A stretch of DNA of 64,000 nt from Micromonospora sp. WMMD1102. GTDB lineage: Bacteria; Actinomycetota; Actinomycetes; Mycobacteriales; Micromonosporaceae. The stretch lies in contig NZ_JARUBN010000001.1 of the NCBI RefSeq assembly GCF_029626265.1, forward strand, positions 8,311,001 through 8,375,000. Direction: 5' to 3'. Below are positions 1 to 9,073 of this stretch, piece by piece; within the stretch, counting starts at the first letter, position 1; every line of letters begins with the position of its first letter. Position numbers and translations under genes: made by a program. The notes beneath the pieces were generated by a model. The model made no database searches and was not told where the DNA came from. It saw only the letters and a list, made by a program, of their open reading frames with translations.

Positions 1-1009
1 GATGGGGCTGCTCCGGGTCGGCAGTACCCCGGGCACGGTGGCCGCGCACCCGATCATCCGTACCCTGGCCGGCCAGGTGCGGCGCACCGGGGTGCGCCGC
101 GAGGTCGAGCTGGACCTGCCCCGGGGCCGCGACGGCGGGATGTCCGACCCGCTCGGCGTGCACCTGCGGGCGATGGGGCTGGGCGCCGGATACGTGGCCG
201 TCGAGGCGGCCGACGTGACCGAGTCGCACCGGGTCGCCCGGGTACGCCGGGACTTCGTGGCGAACGTCAGTCACGAGCTGAAGACCCCGATCGGCGCGTT
301 GCAGCTGCTGGCCGAGGCGCTGCTGGACGCCACCGACCAGACCGCCGGAAACGGCACACTCGACCCGTCCGAGGACATGGCGGCGGCCCGCCGGTTCGCC
401 GAGCGGATCCAGCACGAGTCCACCCGGCTCGGCAAGCTCGTCAACGAGCTGCTCGAACTGACCCGGTTGCAGGGCGCCGAGCCGCTGCCCGCGCCGGAAC
501 CGGTCGCGCTGGACTGGGTCACCGCCGAGGTGGTGGACCGGACCCGCACCGCCGCCACCGCCAGGGAGATCACCGTCGTCGTCGAGGGGGAGCGGGACCT
601 GACCGTCTACGGCAGCGACAGCCAGATCGCCACCGCGGTCAGCAACCTGGTGGAGAACGCGATCGCGTACTCGGCGGAGCGGACGCGGGTCACGGTGGCG
701 CTGCGCAGCACCGGGGACCATATCGAGATCGCCGTCACCGACCAGGGCATCGGGATCGCCCCGGACGACGTCGGCCGGATCTTCGAGCGCTTCTACCGGG
801 CCGACCAGGCGCGGTCCCGGCAGACCGGTGGCACCGGCCTCGGGCTGGCGATCGTCAAACACATCGCCACCAACCATGGCGGCCGGGTCGAGGTGTCGAG
901 CACCCTGGGTGGTGGCTCGACGTTCACCCTCCGGCTGCCCGCGCGTCCGCCGGACGCCTTCCTACCGCCAGCACCGTCAGTTGAGATCGAGACCGGTTCG
1001 TTCGGATAG
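1..1009 (+). CDS. senX3: Sensor histidine kinase SenX3, 5' truncated by window start
   Basis: Membrane sensor kinase of the phosphate-responsive SenX3-RegX3 pair; the N-terminal membrane part lies outside the window. Visible are the end of a PAS-like region, the HisKA box NVSHELKTP with the phosphorylated His near base 272, and a full HATPase_c domain (N box VSNLVENAI, then DQGIGI and GTGLGLAIVKH). The regulator gene starts 33 bases downstream in the same direction, as in mycobacterial and streptomycete senX3/phoR loci. By family knowledge it phosphorylates RegX3 under phosphate limitation. The reading frame enters at base 2. Identity rests on the domain pattern plus the neighbouring regX3 and ppx. 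Confidence 0.93.
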   Translation, partial: MGLLRVGSTPGTVAAHPIIRTLAGQVRRTGVRREVELDLPRGRDGGMSDPLGVHLRAMGLGAGYVAVEAADVTESHRVARVRRDFVANVSHELKTPIGALQLLAEALLDATDQTAGNGTLDPSEDMAAARRFAERIQHESTRLGKLVNELLELTRLQGAEPLPAPEPVALDWVTAEVVDRTRTAATAREITVVVEGERDLTVYGSDSQIATAVSNLVENAIAYSAERTRVTVALRSTGDHIEIAVTDQGIGIAPDDVGRIFERFYRADQARSRQTGGTGLGLAIVKHIATNHGGRVEVSSTLGGGSTFTLRLPARPPDAFLPPAPSVEIETGSFG

Positions 1010-1041
1010 TTCCGGGCGTACCGACAAAGAGAGGAAAGTCC

Positions 1042-1725
1042 GTGGCCCGCGTACTCGTGGTCGAGGATGAGGAGTCGTTCTCCGACGCCCTCTCCTACCT
1101 GCTGCGCAAGGAAGGATTCGAGGTCTCGGCCGCCGCGACCGGCCCGGCGGCACTCACCGAGTTCGACCGTACCGGCGCGGACATCGTGCTGCTCGACCTG
1201 ATGCTGCCCGAGATGTCCGGTACCGAGGTGTGCCGGCAACTTCGTCAGCGCTCCCAGGTGCCGATCATCATGGTCACCGCCCGGGACAGCGAGATCGACA
1301 AGGTGGTCGGGCTGGAGATCGGCGCCGACGACTACGTCACCAAGCCGTACTCGCCGCGCGAACTGGTCGCCCGGGTCCGGGCGGTACTGCGCCGGCGCGG
1401 CAACGAGACGATCGAACCGGGCACCCCGACGCTCGCCGCCGGCCCGGTCCGGATGGACATCGAGCGGCACGTGGTGACCGTCGACGGCTCCCCGGTGCAG
1501 CTTCCGCTCAAGGAGTTCGAGCTGCTGGAACTGCTGCTCCGCAACGCCGGGCGGGTGCTCACCCGGGGACAGCTGATCGACCGGGTCTGGGGCGCGGACT
1601 ACGTCGGCGACACCAAGACCCTCGACGTACACGTCAAGCGGCTGCGTTCGAAGGTCGAGCCGGAGCCCTCCGCGCCGCGCTTCATCGTCACCGTCCGGGG
1701 CCTGGGCTACAAGTTCGAGCCGTAG
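1042..1725 (+). CDS. regX3: Response regulator RegX3, OmpR/PhoB family
   Basis: A 227-residue DNA-binding response regulator. The receiver domain occupies about residues 1-115, with acidic pocket E8/D9/E10, phosphoacceptor D52 in LLDLMLP and the conserved K101 in the VTKPYSP loop. The OmpR-type winged helix spans about 130-226 and ends in the usual VRGLGYKFEP. The GTG start is set by a strong ribosome site, GAGGAAAG, at 1031-1038. By family it controls the phosphate regulon with SenX3, and the exopolyphosphatase gene 1 kb downstream fits that theme. A hexamer repeat begins just 8 bases after the stop. Confidence 0.95.
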   Translation: MARVLVVEDEESFSDALSYLLRKEGFEVSAAATGPAALTEFDRTGADIVLLDLMLPEMSGTEVCRQLRQRSQVPIIMVTARDSEIDKVVGLEIGADDYVTKPYSPRELVARVRAVLRRRGNETIEPGTPTLAAGPVRMDIERHVVTVDGSPVQLPLKEFELLELLLRNAGRVLTRGQLIDRVWGADYVGDTKTLDVHVKRLRSKVEPEPSAPRFIVTVRGLGYKFEP

Positions 1726-1732
1726 GCCGGGT

Positions 1733-1799
<67 letters not shown>

Positions 1800-1809
1800 G
1801 TGGCTCGGC

Positions 1810-2736
1810 TCAGCTCCGGGTGTTGCGCGGCCTGCGCTGCGGCGCCGGCCGGCGGCCGGCGGCGGCCGCCTTCGGGCTCGCCGGCTCCCGGCCCGCCTCC
1901 TGCGGACGGTCCAGCACCGGGTCGGCCCCGGCGGTCGCCGGATGCGTCGCCACCAGGCCGCGCCGCTCCCGCTCCGCGCAGAGCTCGGCCAGTTTCGCGT
2001 ACGCCGCCTTGCCGACCAGCGCGGTCAGTTCCGGCTCGTACGACAGGTACATCGGCTCGGTGCCGACGTGTGCCTCCGGTGACGAGGTGCACCACCAGTC
2101 GAGGTCGTGCCCGCCCGCGCCCCAGCCCCGCCGGTCGAACTCGCCAAGCGTGCTGACCAGCACCTTCGTCCCGTCCGGCCGCTTCACCCAGTCCTGGTCG
2201 CGGCGCACCGGCAGTTGCCAGCAGACGTCCGGCTTGTATTCCAGTGGATGCACGCCGTCGCGCAGCGCCTGGGCGTGCAGCGCGCAGCCGCCCCCGCCGG
2301 GGAAGTCGGCGTCGTTGAGAAAGACGCACGGCGCCTCCTCGCCCCGGGTCGCCGTACGCCGGGCCGGGGTCTCGCCGTCCACCGAGTCCAGCTCGGTGTA
2401 GTTCTTGAAACCGCGCCGGTAGTGCTGCCAGGTCTGCGGCGTGAGCCGCTTGACGGCCGAGCGGACCCGCTTCTCGTCGTCGGCGTCGGTGAAGAACGCG
2501 CCGTGCGAGCAGCAGCCGTCGGCGGCCCGGCCGGCGATGATGCCGTGGCAGGTCTGGCCGAAGACGCAGGTCCAGCGGGAGAGCAGCCAGGTCAGGTCGG
2601 CCCGGACCAGGTGTTCGGGGTCGGCCGGGTCGGCGAACTCGATGAACTCCCGGGGGAAGTCGAGCGGTACCTCCCGACTGCGTGGGTCGGCGGGGTCGTC
2701 CACCAGGATCCGGAGCTGGTCGCGTGCTGCTGCCAC
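1810..2736 (-). CDS. Conserved Cys-rich protein, YkgJ/DUF3109-like
   Basis: A 308-residue cytosolic protein with no signal peptide. Cysteines cluster at about residues 57-77 (TCVFGQTC and DGCCSHG) and about 139-175 (PCVFLN, GGGCALH, DVCWQLP). That spacing suggests a metal or Fe-S site, as proposed for YkgJ-type Cys-cluster proteins. The C-terminal 40 residues are basic, Pro/Ala-rich and probably disordered. It is convergent with regX3 and divergent from ppx, and such a gene recurs near ppx in actinomycetes. The exact biochemical role is not known to me; the DUF assignment is by eye. Confidence 0.72.
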   Translation of the reverse strand: MAAARDQLRILVDDPADPRSREVPLDFPREFIEFADPADPEHLVRADLTWLLSRWTCVFGQTCHGIIAGRAADGCCSHGAFFTDADDEKRVRSAVKRLTPQTWQHYRRGFKNYTELDSVDGETPARRTATRGEEAPCVFLNDADFPGGGGCALHAQALRDGVHPLEYKPDVCWQLPVRRDQDWVKRPDGTKVLVSTLGEFDRRGWGAGGHDLDWWCTSSPEAHVGTEPMYLSYEPELTALVGKAAYAKLAELCAERERRGLVATHPATAGADPVLDRPQEAGREPASPKAAAAGRRPAPQRRPRNTRS

Positions 2737-2789
2737 CCGCCCAGCCTACGCCCGCTTTCCGCCCACGACCTGCGTCTAGTGTCTTTGCC

Positions 2790-3755
2790 ATGCGACTCGG
2801 CGTGCTTGATGTCGGTTCCAACACGGTGCACCTTCTGGTCGTGGACGCCCACCACGGCGCACACCCCTGGCCGGCGCACTCGGAGAAGGCGGTGATCCGG
2901 CTCGCCGAGCAGATCGGCCGGGACGGCGCGCTGACCGTGGCCGGCGCGGACGCGCTGGTGGCGGCGGTGAACGAGGCGAAGATGGCGGCGGCCCGGCTGA
3001 CCGCCGACGACGTGCTGGCCTTCGCGACCTCCGCGGTCCGGGACGCCACCAACGCGGCCGAGGTGCTGACCCGGGTCCGGACCGAGACCGGGGTACGCCT
3101 CCAGGTGCTCTCCGGCGCCGACGAGGCCCGGATGACCTTCCTCGCCGTACGCCGGTGGTTCGGCTGGTCGGCGGGGCGGCTGCTGGTGCTGGACATCGGC
3201 GGCGGCTCGCTGGAGTTGGCCGCCGGGATCGACGAGGAACCGGAGTTCGCCCAGTCGTTGCCGCTCGGCGCCGGCCGGCTCACCCGGGACTGGCTGGACG
3301 TGGGGCCGGAGAGCACGCACACCCCGTCCTCGGCGTCGGTGGCGAAGCTTTCGGCGTACGTCGAGGAGATGCTGGACACCGTGGTCGACGACACCGTCGA
3401 GGTCGGCTGGGACCGGGTCGCCGCCACCAGCAAGACGTTCCGGACCCTGGCCCGGCTGGCCGGGGCGGCGCCCTCGTCGGCCGGGCTCTGGGCCCGGCGC
3501 CGGCTCTCCAGGACCGGGCTGCGGCAGGTGATCGGCTTCATCCGGCACATCCCGCCGAGCAAGCTCGCCGAACTGGAGGGCGTCGGCGCGCGCCGGGCGC
3601 ACCAGCTGCTGGCCGGGGCGATCGTGGCCGAGGCGGCGATGCGCCGGCTCGGGGTGGCGGACCTGGAGATCTGCCCGTGGGCGCTGCGGGAGGGGGTGAT
3701 CCTGCGCCGGCTCGACCTGCTGGAGCCGGCCCAGGGGCTGAGAGAGCCGGTCTGA
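2790..3755 (+). CDS. ppx: Exopolyphosphatase / guanosine pentaphosphatase (Ppx/GppA)
   Basis: A 321-residue protein of the ASKHA fold that removes terminal phosphate from polyphosphate or pppGpp. The first phosphate-binding loop, [11 protein letters not shown], is at residues 6-16 and the second, [11 protein letters not shown], at about 132-142. The ATG at 2790 is chosen because the family always starts just before the LDVGSNT loop; in-frame codons upstream would add unrelated sequence. It resembles the short mycobacterial Ppx1 rather than the 500-residue E. coli enzyme, lacking the C-terminal HD-like domain. Its place next to SenX3-RegX3 fits phosphate homeostasis. Confidence 0.93.
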   Translation: MRLGVLDVGSNTVHLLVVDAHHGAHPWPAHSEKAVIRLAEQIGRDGALTVAGADALVAAVNEAKMAAARLTADDVLAFATSAVRDATNAAEVLTRVRTETGVRLQVLSGADEARMTFLAVRRWFGWSAGRLLVLDIGGGSLELAAGIDEEPEFAQSLPLGAGRLTRDWLDVGPESTHTPSSASVAKLSAYVEEMLDTVVDDTVEVGWDRVAATSKTFRTLARLAGAAPSSAGLWARRRLSRTGLRQVIGFIRHIPPSKLAELEGVGARRAHQLLAGAIVAEAAMRRLGVADLEICPWALREGVILRRLDLLEPAQGLREPV

Positions 3756-3836
3756 CCTGCGTTTTCGCCCTCCGTGGAGGTTCTGCGCCCGGTCCGCTAG
3801 CGGGTGCGACGCGCCGGGTCGGGCTACCCTGAAGCC

Positions 3837-4640
3837 GTGACCACCCGCGTACTGCTGTCCAGCTCCTCGGTCTTTCCCGAGCCGACCGCGGCCGCCTTCC
3901 AGTTGGCGGCGGCGCTCGGTTACGACGGCGTCGAGGTGATGGTCTGGACCGACGCGGTGAGCCAGGACGCCGGGGCGCTGCGCGGGCTGGCCACGCACTA
4001 CGACGTACCGGTGCTCTCGGTGCACTCGCCCTGCCTGCTGGTCACCCAGCGGGTCTGGAGTCCCGACCCGTGGGAGCGGCTGCGCCGCTCGGCGGAGCTG
4101 GCCGAGACGCTGGGGGCGCCGACAGTGGTGGTGCACCCGCCGTTCACCTGGCAGCGGGAGTACGCCCGCTCGTTCGTCGACGGTCTCGGCAGGCTCGGCG
4201 ACGAGTTCCCCGGGATCCGGTTCGCGGTGGAGAACATGTACCCGGTCCGGATGGCCGGCCGGGAGTTCGTGCCGTACATGCCGGGCTGGAACCCGACCGA
4301 GACCGGGTACCCCGCCTACACCCTGGACCTGTCGCACTGCGCCGCCTCGCACAGCGACGCGCTTGAGATGGCGGACACGATGGGGGCGGCGCTGGCGCAC
4401 GTACACCTCGGGGACGGCACCGGGGAGGGCCGCGACGAGCACCTGGTGCCCGGCCGGGGCACCCAGCCCTGTGCCGAGCTGCTGACCTCGCTCGCCGGCC
4501 GGGGTTTCACCGGCTCGGTGGCGGTGGAGGTCTCCACCCGGCGGGCCCGCAGCCGGGCCGACCGGGAGGGCGACCTGCGGGCGTCGCTGGAGTTCGCCCG
4601 GCAGCACCTGTCCGCGCCGACCCCGGTCGACGCCCGCTGA
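3837..4640 (+). CDS. Sugar phosphate isomerase/epimerase family (TIM barrel, AP endonuclease-2-like)
   Basis: A 267-residue Xylose-isomerase-like TIM-barrel protein (family AP_endonuc_2), matching the gene that follows ppx in mycobacteria (Rv0498 type). Family features are the early [11 protein letters not shown], the metal-ligand region [16 protein letters not shown] near the middle and [11 protein letters not shown] with HLVPGRG near the end. GTG at 3837 gives [11 protein letters not shown], the usual family start. No clear ribosome site is visible, so the start is moderately sure. The substrate is not known for this subgroup. Confidence 0.85.
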   Translation: MTTRVLLSSSSVFPEPTAAAFQLAAALGYDGVEVMVWTDAVSQDAGALRGLATHYDVPVLSVHSPCLLVTQRVWSPDPWERLRRSAELAETLGAPTVVVHPPFTWQREYARSFVDGLGRLGDEFPGIRFAVENMYPVRMAGREFVPYMPGWNPTETGYPAYTLDLSHCAASHSDALEMADTMGAALAHVHLGDGTGEGRDEHLVPGRGTQPCAELLTSLAGRGFTGSVAVEVSTRRARSRADREGDLRASLEFARQHLSAPTPVDAR

Positions 4641-4742
4641 GCGGCACGGTCCTGCCGTCGCTCGGAGCGGTACCGTCGGATATTCCTGCCGTCGTCCCGA
4701 GTGGTCCCGTCGGGCGGCAGGGGAGTCGTCGTCGCCGTGCGG

Positions 4743-5738
4743 TCAGCCGGCGGCAGGGCAGGGTGTGCCGTTCAGGGTCACCCCGTCGGGCGGGCCGGGC
4801 AGGGTGCCGGAGTCCAGATAGAGGTCGAGGGCGAGCGTCTCGCCGACGCTGAACTCGTCGCTCCAGCCGGACCACCAGAGCACCACGTCCCGGCCGTGCT
4901 GCGCGAAGGCGTGGCCGGCGTACCCGATCCGCTGGTCGCCGGGGAGGGTGAACCGGACCGACCAGCCGGCCAGCGGCGCGGGTCCGGTGTTGGTGACCAG
5001 GACGACGGCCGGCCGGCCGGCGCCGGCCGCCCGGAACGCGGCCCGGCAGGCGGCGGTGGGGTCGACGGCGGTGCGGAACCGGGTGCGCGCTGACGGTGCC
5101 GAGACGTTTCCGGAGACGTCCCGGGCGACCAGGTGGACGTCGTAGTTCAGGTCCGGGATGAGCCGCCGCACGGTGGTCGAGGTGGTCGAGCCGCCGCCGA
5201 GCACCGTGGCGTTGCCGGTGCCCTCGGCCGAGCCGTGGAGCAGGTAGGTCGGTGCCGAGGCGTTGTCGGTCGACGGCGTCCAGTCCAGCGTGACGCTGGT
5301 GGCGGTGACCTGCGACGGCACCGGCGCGCCGGGTGGGCTCGGCGGCTCGGAGTCGACCGGTGCCGGGTCGGTCCGGAAGGTGACCGGCGCGGAGAACCGG
5401 CTGTGGTTGCGGCCGTCGGAGGCGCGCACCATCCAGGTGTACGAGGTGTCCGGCGTCAATGCCGTGAACCGGTACGACGGGACCGGGGTGTTGCCGTGGA
5501 ACCCGTTGCCGCCGTCGCGCAGGTACCAGACCTCGTACCCGGTGACGCCGACGTCGTCGGTGGACGGGCGCCAGGTGAGCAGGGCCGAGGTTTCGGTGAC
5601 CTCGGTGGCGACCGGGGTGCCGGGTGTGCTGGGTGGTCTGTCGACCGGCCCGGCGAGCGCGGGTGACGTGCCGCCCGGCCCGGCGGCGGCGACGACCAGG
5701 GTGCCGAGCGTGGCCAGCAGGGCGGTGCGGATCGCCAT
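4743..5738 (-). CDS. Secreted fibronectin type III x2 + CBM2 cellulose-binding protein
   Basis: A 331-residue secreted protein with a signal peptide at about residues 1-29 (cleavage after SPALA). Two fibronectin type III modules follow at about 36-118 and 125-210, then a family 2 carbohydrate-binding module at about 225-328 bounded by two Cys, with VLVTNTGPAPLAGWSVRF and the late NGTPC. No catalytic domain is present, so it is a binding or scaffold-like protein, plausibly acting on cellulose or chitin outside the cell. GGAGGCAG just before the ATG fixes the start. It lies downstream of the lipoprotein gene on the same strand with a 69-base gap. Confidence 0.85.
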   Translation of the reverse strand: MAIRTALLATLGTLVVAAAGPGGTSPALAGPVDRPPSTPGTPVATEVTETSALLTWRPSTDDVGVTGYEVWYLRDGGNGFHGNTPVPSYRFTALTPDTSYTWMVRASDGRNHSRFSAPVTFRTDPAPVDSEPPSPPGAPVPSQVTATSVTLDWTPSTDNASAPTYLLHGSAEGTGNATVLGGGSTTSTTVRRLIPDLNYDVHLVARDVSGNVSAPSARTRFRTAVDPTAACRAAFRAAGAGRPAVVLVTNTGPAPLAGWSVRFTLPGDQRIGYAGHAFAQHGRDVVLWWSGWSDEFSVGETLALDLYLDSGTLPGPPDGVTLNGTPCPAAG

Positions 5739-5807
5739 CTCTGCCTCCGGGCGGTAATGGGGCCATCAATCGACTACTGTCGATTATCGTCGCCGTTCGC
5801 TGTGCCG

Positions 5808-6317
5808 CTACCGCGAGTTGACATTTAGGTAGACGGTGCCGCTGGACATGTCGATATAGACGACGCCGCTGTACCGGTTGGTGCGGACGTCCGCCTCGAA
5901 CTGCTGGCTGTGTCGCCAATCATCGGAGGCCGGCAGCAGCGGACGCAGCGCCTCTGGCAGCCGCGCGTCCCAGCCTGCGGGCGCTGCCGCCCACTGGTAT
6001 CCGGTCTTCGCCGCCGCGAGGTCGTCCGGCCGCAACACCACAAGGCCCTGGATCAACACGTCCGACGGACCCGGAACGCCGGATGAGCCGCCGGCGACCG
6101 AGCCCAGCCAGTGCACGTCGGCGAAGTCTCCCAGCCTGGGAAATCGCCGGGCGATCGGCTCACGATCCGTGCGAACTGCTCCCGCTGACATGCCACTTCC
6201 CTCCGTAGCCCGGTCGACGGGCGGGCTGTGGGCGGGTTGGTCCGTACAGCCGGCCAGACCCGCCGACAACAGCAGCGCGCTGGCAAGGAGGGCGGCGCGC
6301 AGAGTCCGGTCAGCCAC
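5808..6317 (-). CDS. Lipoprotein, possible partner or immunity protein of the upstream T7-like effector
   Basis: A 169-residue predicted lipoprotein: a short basic N-terminus, hydrophobic stretch and lipobox LAGC with the lipidated Cys at residue 24. The GTG start at 6317 is chosen because it overlaps the upstream stop codon by 8 bases, which implies translational coupling; an ATG at 6344 is also in frame. The mature part is soluble, ends in VYIDMSSGTVYLNVNSR and has no domain I can name. Tight coupling to a large WXG-like protein and outer-face location would fit an immunity protein or an export partner (inference). Confidence 0.72.
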   Translation of the reverse strand: MADRTLRAALLASALLLSAGLAGCTDQPAHSPPVDRATEGSGMSAGAVRTDREPIARRFPRLGDFADVHWLGSVAGGSSGVPGPSDVLIQGLVVLRPDDLAAAKTGYQWAAAPAGWDARLPEALRPLLPASDDWRHSQQFEADVRTNRYSGVVYIDMSSGTVYLNVNSR

Positions 6318-7695
6318 TGTCTCGGCCGTCCGCGCGATCCTCACCCGGGGCGTTGCGCTCCGTGTCGCTATCCCTGGATATCGTCACACTCTCCGGATCG
6401 CCAAGCGTCCAGGTGACCGTACGCTCCAGTTCGCCATACGTCCGGAACTCCCTTGCCCAGCCAAGGGTGGAAAACCTGCCGTTCTCGTCGTCCGCGGCTC
6501 CGGTCGCGATGTCCGCTGCTCCGGCGTTGAAGTTGTACATGTCCTCGGCGTTGACCCGGATTCGCATAGTCACCTGGTCGCCGTCCACGACCACCTCCGA
6601 ATTGCCGTACACCGCGTGGTCGCCCAGGGTCTTCTGCCAGTTCTCGGTGCTCGCCGGGTACGCGCCGGCGAGCTCCCCGGCCGAGGTCGGGGCGCCGGTC
6701 ATCTGAAACGCCGTCTGGCCGGTCTCCCGAAGGATCCGCTCCGCCTCCTGCCGTGCGGACGCGATCTCGCTGTCCACCGCTCTGCGTATGCCGGAGTCCT
6801 CGGCATACGCCTCCTCGTAGTCGACCCAGAGGTCGGTGCCGCTGCCACCCATGTAGTGGGCGTAGGCGGCGGTCGCGTCGTCCAGGTCGGGCCGAAGCAA
6901 CTGACCCGCTTTGAGTTTGGCCCGCCACTCGTTCCAACTCGCGTAGTCGCCAGGGGTGGGCGTGACGGTCGGGTCGTACGGAAAGTCGTTGTCGAACGAC
7001 AGTGACGGCACGCTGGGTGGACCGATGTGGTACTTGCCGTCGCCGGTGTCGTCCAGCCCCGGCGTCCTGTCGACGATCTCACTGCTCAGATCCGAGTTGG
7101 CGAGAAAGTCTGGCAGCATCTCATAGGCGGCCCGGAGCCTGGGCAGCGCGTCCTCGCGCGCCTGGGTCTCCAGGCGGACCGCGTCGGCGTACGCGCTGGT
7201 GGCCGTCTCCCACAAGGCATCGGCCTGTACCCGGATCTTCTCGATCTCGTCGCGCTGGCCTAATTCGATGAGAAAGTCGGTAGCTCCGGTGGTGGATCTG
7301 AGGTCGTGCCATTGACGCAACGGGTCCGATAGCCGCACCGCCACCGACTGCGTGGCGGCGATCGACGCGATCAACGATCCCAACGACTCCTCCGCGGCGA
7401 TTCCCTGTGCGACTCGTCCCTTGGCCCGGGACTGCGCGTCCGCGTAGTCGAGGACTGCCATGCCCGCCTTGTCGAAACCGTCGTAAAGTCCTTCGGCAAG
7501 ATCTATTGCCTCGGTGAGTCGGCGTTCGTACGTGTCCCTGGCGTCGGAGCGCCACTCCACCGTGCCGGACAAGCCGCCGAGAGTCGGCAGCGCCGCCCTG
7601 ATGATCTGCCTGGTGCGCAGGCACTCGTCACCGTAGGCGCTGACGAAGGCGGGAGTCATCGCTTCGATGTACCTGACCGCATCCCGATAGGCCAT
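6310..7695 (-). CDS. WXG100-like long protein, candidate type VII-secreted effector
   Basis: A 461-residue protein without a signal peptide. The first 220 residues are almost all helical, with a WXG-like turn at W48 (VEWRSDARDTY) and a long coiled-coil character, as in N-terminal export domains of large ESX substrates. Residues 240-461 are a separate compact domain rich in Trp, Tyr and Asp (GSGTDLWVDYEEAYAED, MYNFNAGAADIATG, GRFSTLGWAREF). It starts 6 bases after the EspC-like gene and overlaps the lipoprotein gene. The C-terminal domain could be a toxin or a surface enzyme; I do not recognise it. Confidence 0.65.
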   Translation of the reverse strand: MAYRDAVRYIEAMTPAFVSAYGDECLRTRQIIRAALPTLGGLSGTVEWRSDARDTYERRLTEAIDLAEGLYDGFDKAGMAVLDYADAQSRAKGRVAQGIAAEESLGSLIASIAATQSVAVRLSDPLRQWHDLRSTTGATDFLIELGQRDEIEKIRVQADALWETATSAYADAVRLETQAREDALPRLRAAYEMLPDFLANSDLSSEIVDRTPGLDDTGDGKYHIGPPSVPSLSFDNDFPYDPTVTPTPGDYASWNEWRAKLKAGQLLRPDLDDATAAYAHYMGGSGTDLWVDYEEAYAEDSGIRRAVDSEIASARQEAERILRETGQTAFQMTGAPTSAGELAGAYPASTENWQKTLGDHAVYGNSEVVVDGDQVTMRIRVNAEDMYNFNAGAADIATGAADDENGRFSTLGWAREFRTYGELERTVTWTLGDPESVTISRDSDTERNAPGEDRADGRDSG

Positions 7696-7701
7696 ACCAG
7701 C

Positions 7702-8037
7702 CTAGCCTCCTCGCTGATCCGCGCTCCGGAATGTCGAGTGGGTCAGAAAGTCCGACATCTTCTGCTCGGCGGCCGTGTCGGTCTGCTGGTATCCGCCTGC
7801 CGCCGCGTCTACCCGAGCGGACAGTGCCGACAGTAGAGCCAGTAGGTCTTGATATTGATCGTGTGCGAATCGCCCGAAGGCTTCCATGACCTTCGACATC
7901 TCCGGATGACTGGCGGGCGCCTTGATCCAGTCAAGCAAGAAAAGATCGAATTGGCCTGTCTGTAGGTCATCGGAGAGATCGTACAACTTCGCGGCAGCGC
8001 CAGTGAGCGTCGAAGGATCTACGTGGAAGTCCGACAT
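7702..8037 (-). CDS. EspC-like ESX-associated small protein
   Basis: A 111-residue helical protein resembling the EspC/DUF2580 family of small type VII secretion-associated proteins: an N-terminal MSDFHVDPSTLTGAAAKL, a central long helix, and a second helix with AFGRFAHDQYQDLLALLSAL. GGAGG seven bases before ATG 8037 fixes the start, so an upstream in-frame ATG at 8082 is rejected. It is the first gene of a three-gene minus-strand set with the WXG-like protein and lipoprotein. No EccC ATPase or other ESX machinery gene is in the window, so export would use a system encoded elsewhere. Confidence 0.68.
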   Translation of the reverse strand: MSDFHVDPSTLTGAAAKLYDLSDDLQTGQFDLFLLDWIKAPASHPEMSKVMEAFGRFAHDQYQDLLALLSALSARVDAAAGGYQQTDTAAEQKMSDFLTHSTFRSADQRGG

Positions 8038-8167
8038 GCAACCTCCTTCAATGTATAAACGGACTCTACTTGCCGTCGGCAATGCGGTCCATGATCAGAA
8101 ATTGCGGATTCCTGGCTTTGCCTGATCTTTTCGTTTGCCGCGCTGGTACGACACGCGATCCGGGTGA

Positions 8168-8196
8168 TTGCTGGGAAAGACTGGAACTTGTACCCT
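8168..8196 (+). promoter_or_regulatory. Predicted promoter of gene A, leaderless type
   Basis: A -35 like TTGCTG at 8168-8173 and a -10 like TACCCT at 8191-8196 are separated by exactly 17 bases. The GTG of gene A lies 7 bases after the -10, so transcription would begin at or next to the start codon, giving a leaderless message. The same arrangement is duplicated at 13129-13157. Confidence 0.6.
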
Positions 8197-8203
8197 TCGG
8201 CTC

Positions 8204-9073
8204 GTGGCCGGCTCCATGGAAGCGCTGGAACGCAGGATCGACGCCCTCCGGGCCGAGATCCGGCGCTCGGTGGTGGCCAGGGACGCGGCCCGGACCAGGG
8301 GACTTCGCGCCGAGTTGCGGGCCGCCGAGCAGGAGTGGGAAACGGCGATCACCGAGCTGGCCGAGGAGACCGGTGACACCGGCACCGGCCGGCCGGCGGC
8401 GAACTCGCTTCTTCCGGTACGCGACCAGGTGCACCACGCCCTCACCCTGCTCTCGGTGCCGGCGGCGCCGAAGCTGGTCGCCGAGGTGCACGCCGCGTTC
8501 TTCGGCACGGCGGCGGCCGGTGCGCTCGCCGCCGGCAGGCTCACCCACCTGCGCCGGGACGAGAAGCGCTCGTTCAGCTCGGCGCCGTACGCGCGGCCGT
8601 ACTATCTCTGCGCGGCGCTGACCGCCGAGCACCTGGCACCGGCGCGCGGCCTGGTCGCGGTCTCCACCTGGCCGCTGGAGCGGCGGATCGTCGGCCCGCT
8701 CAGTCCCCGGGTCGACTTCCTCACCGCCGCCGTCCGGGTCGCCGAACGGGCCGGTACGGTGCCGGCCGGCAACCCCAGCCTGGCCCGGCTGGTGTGGCGG
8801 TTCGCCAGCAACATCCCCGGCGCGCTCGACACCACCGGCCGGCCCGACACCCTGGACCCGGGAACGGTCATCCGGGCGGCCGAGGCGGAACGGGTGGTGC
8901 ACGCCGACGCCGACCAGGCGCACCGGGCGGCGGCGGCCGAACGGGCCCGCCGGCAGCTCGACCAGCTCGACCAGCTCTTCGGTAATACGCTGCGGACACT
9001 TCCGGGCACCACGACCCGGCGGGGCGGCACGAAGCCGGCGGGCAACCCGACGGTCCAGGAGAAGACGGCATGA
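8204..9073 (+). CDS. Gene A: coiled-coil plus winged-helix protein of a putative DNA-processing island
   Basis: A 289-residue protein. Residues 1-55 form a charged coiled coil (LERRIDALRAEIRR). About 65-115 read as a winged helix (VHHALTLLSVPAAPKLVAEV, then LTHLRRDEKRSF), followed by an Arg-rich region and a C-terminal coiled coil. It is probably a DNA-binding or regulatory component. The GTG at 8204 fits the leaderless promoter; ATG 8216 is the alternative. Its stop overlaps the start of nuclease gene B by 4 bases, so the two are coupled. Its first ~106 bases with promoter reappear upstream of gene C. Confidence 0.7.
   Translation: MAGSMEALERRIDALRAEIRRSVVARDAARTRGLRAELRAAEQEWETAITELAEETGDTGTGRPAANSLLPVRDQVHHALTLLSVPAAPKLVAEVHAAFFGTAAAGALAAGRLTHLRRDEKRSFSSAPYARPYYLCAALTAEHLAPARGLVAVSTWPLERRIVGPLSPRVDFLTAAVRVAERAGTVPAGNPSLARLVWRFASNIPGALDTTGRPDTLDPGTVIRAAEAERVVHADADQAHRAAAAERARRQLDQLDQLFGNTLRTLPGTTTRRGGTKPAGNPTVQEKTA

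Noticed and set aside
8181..8204. ECF sigma-type promoter GGAAC-N15-CGT in front of gene A
   Set aside because: The spacing fits, but CGT overlaps the start codon. The TTGCTG-17-TACCCT promoter fits better and is also kept in the second copy.
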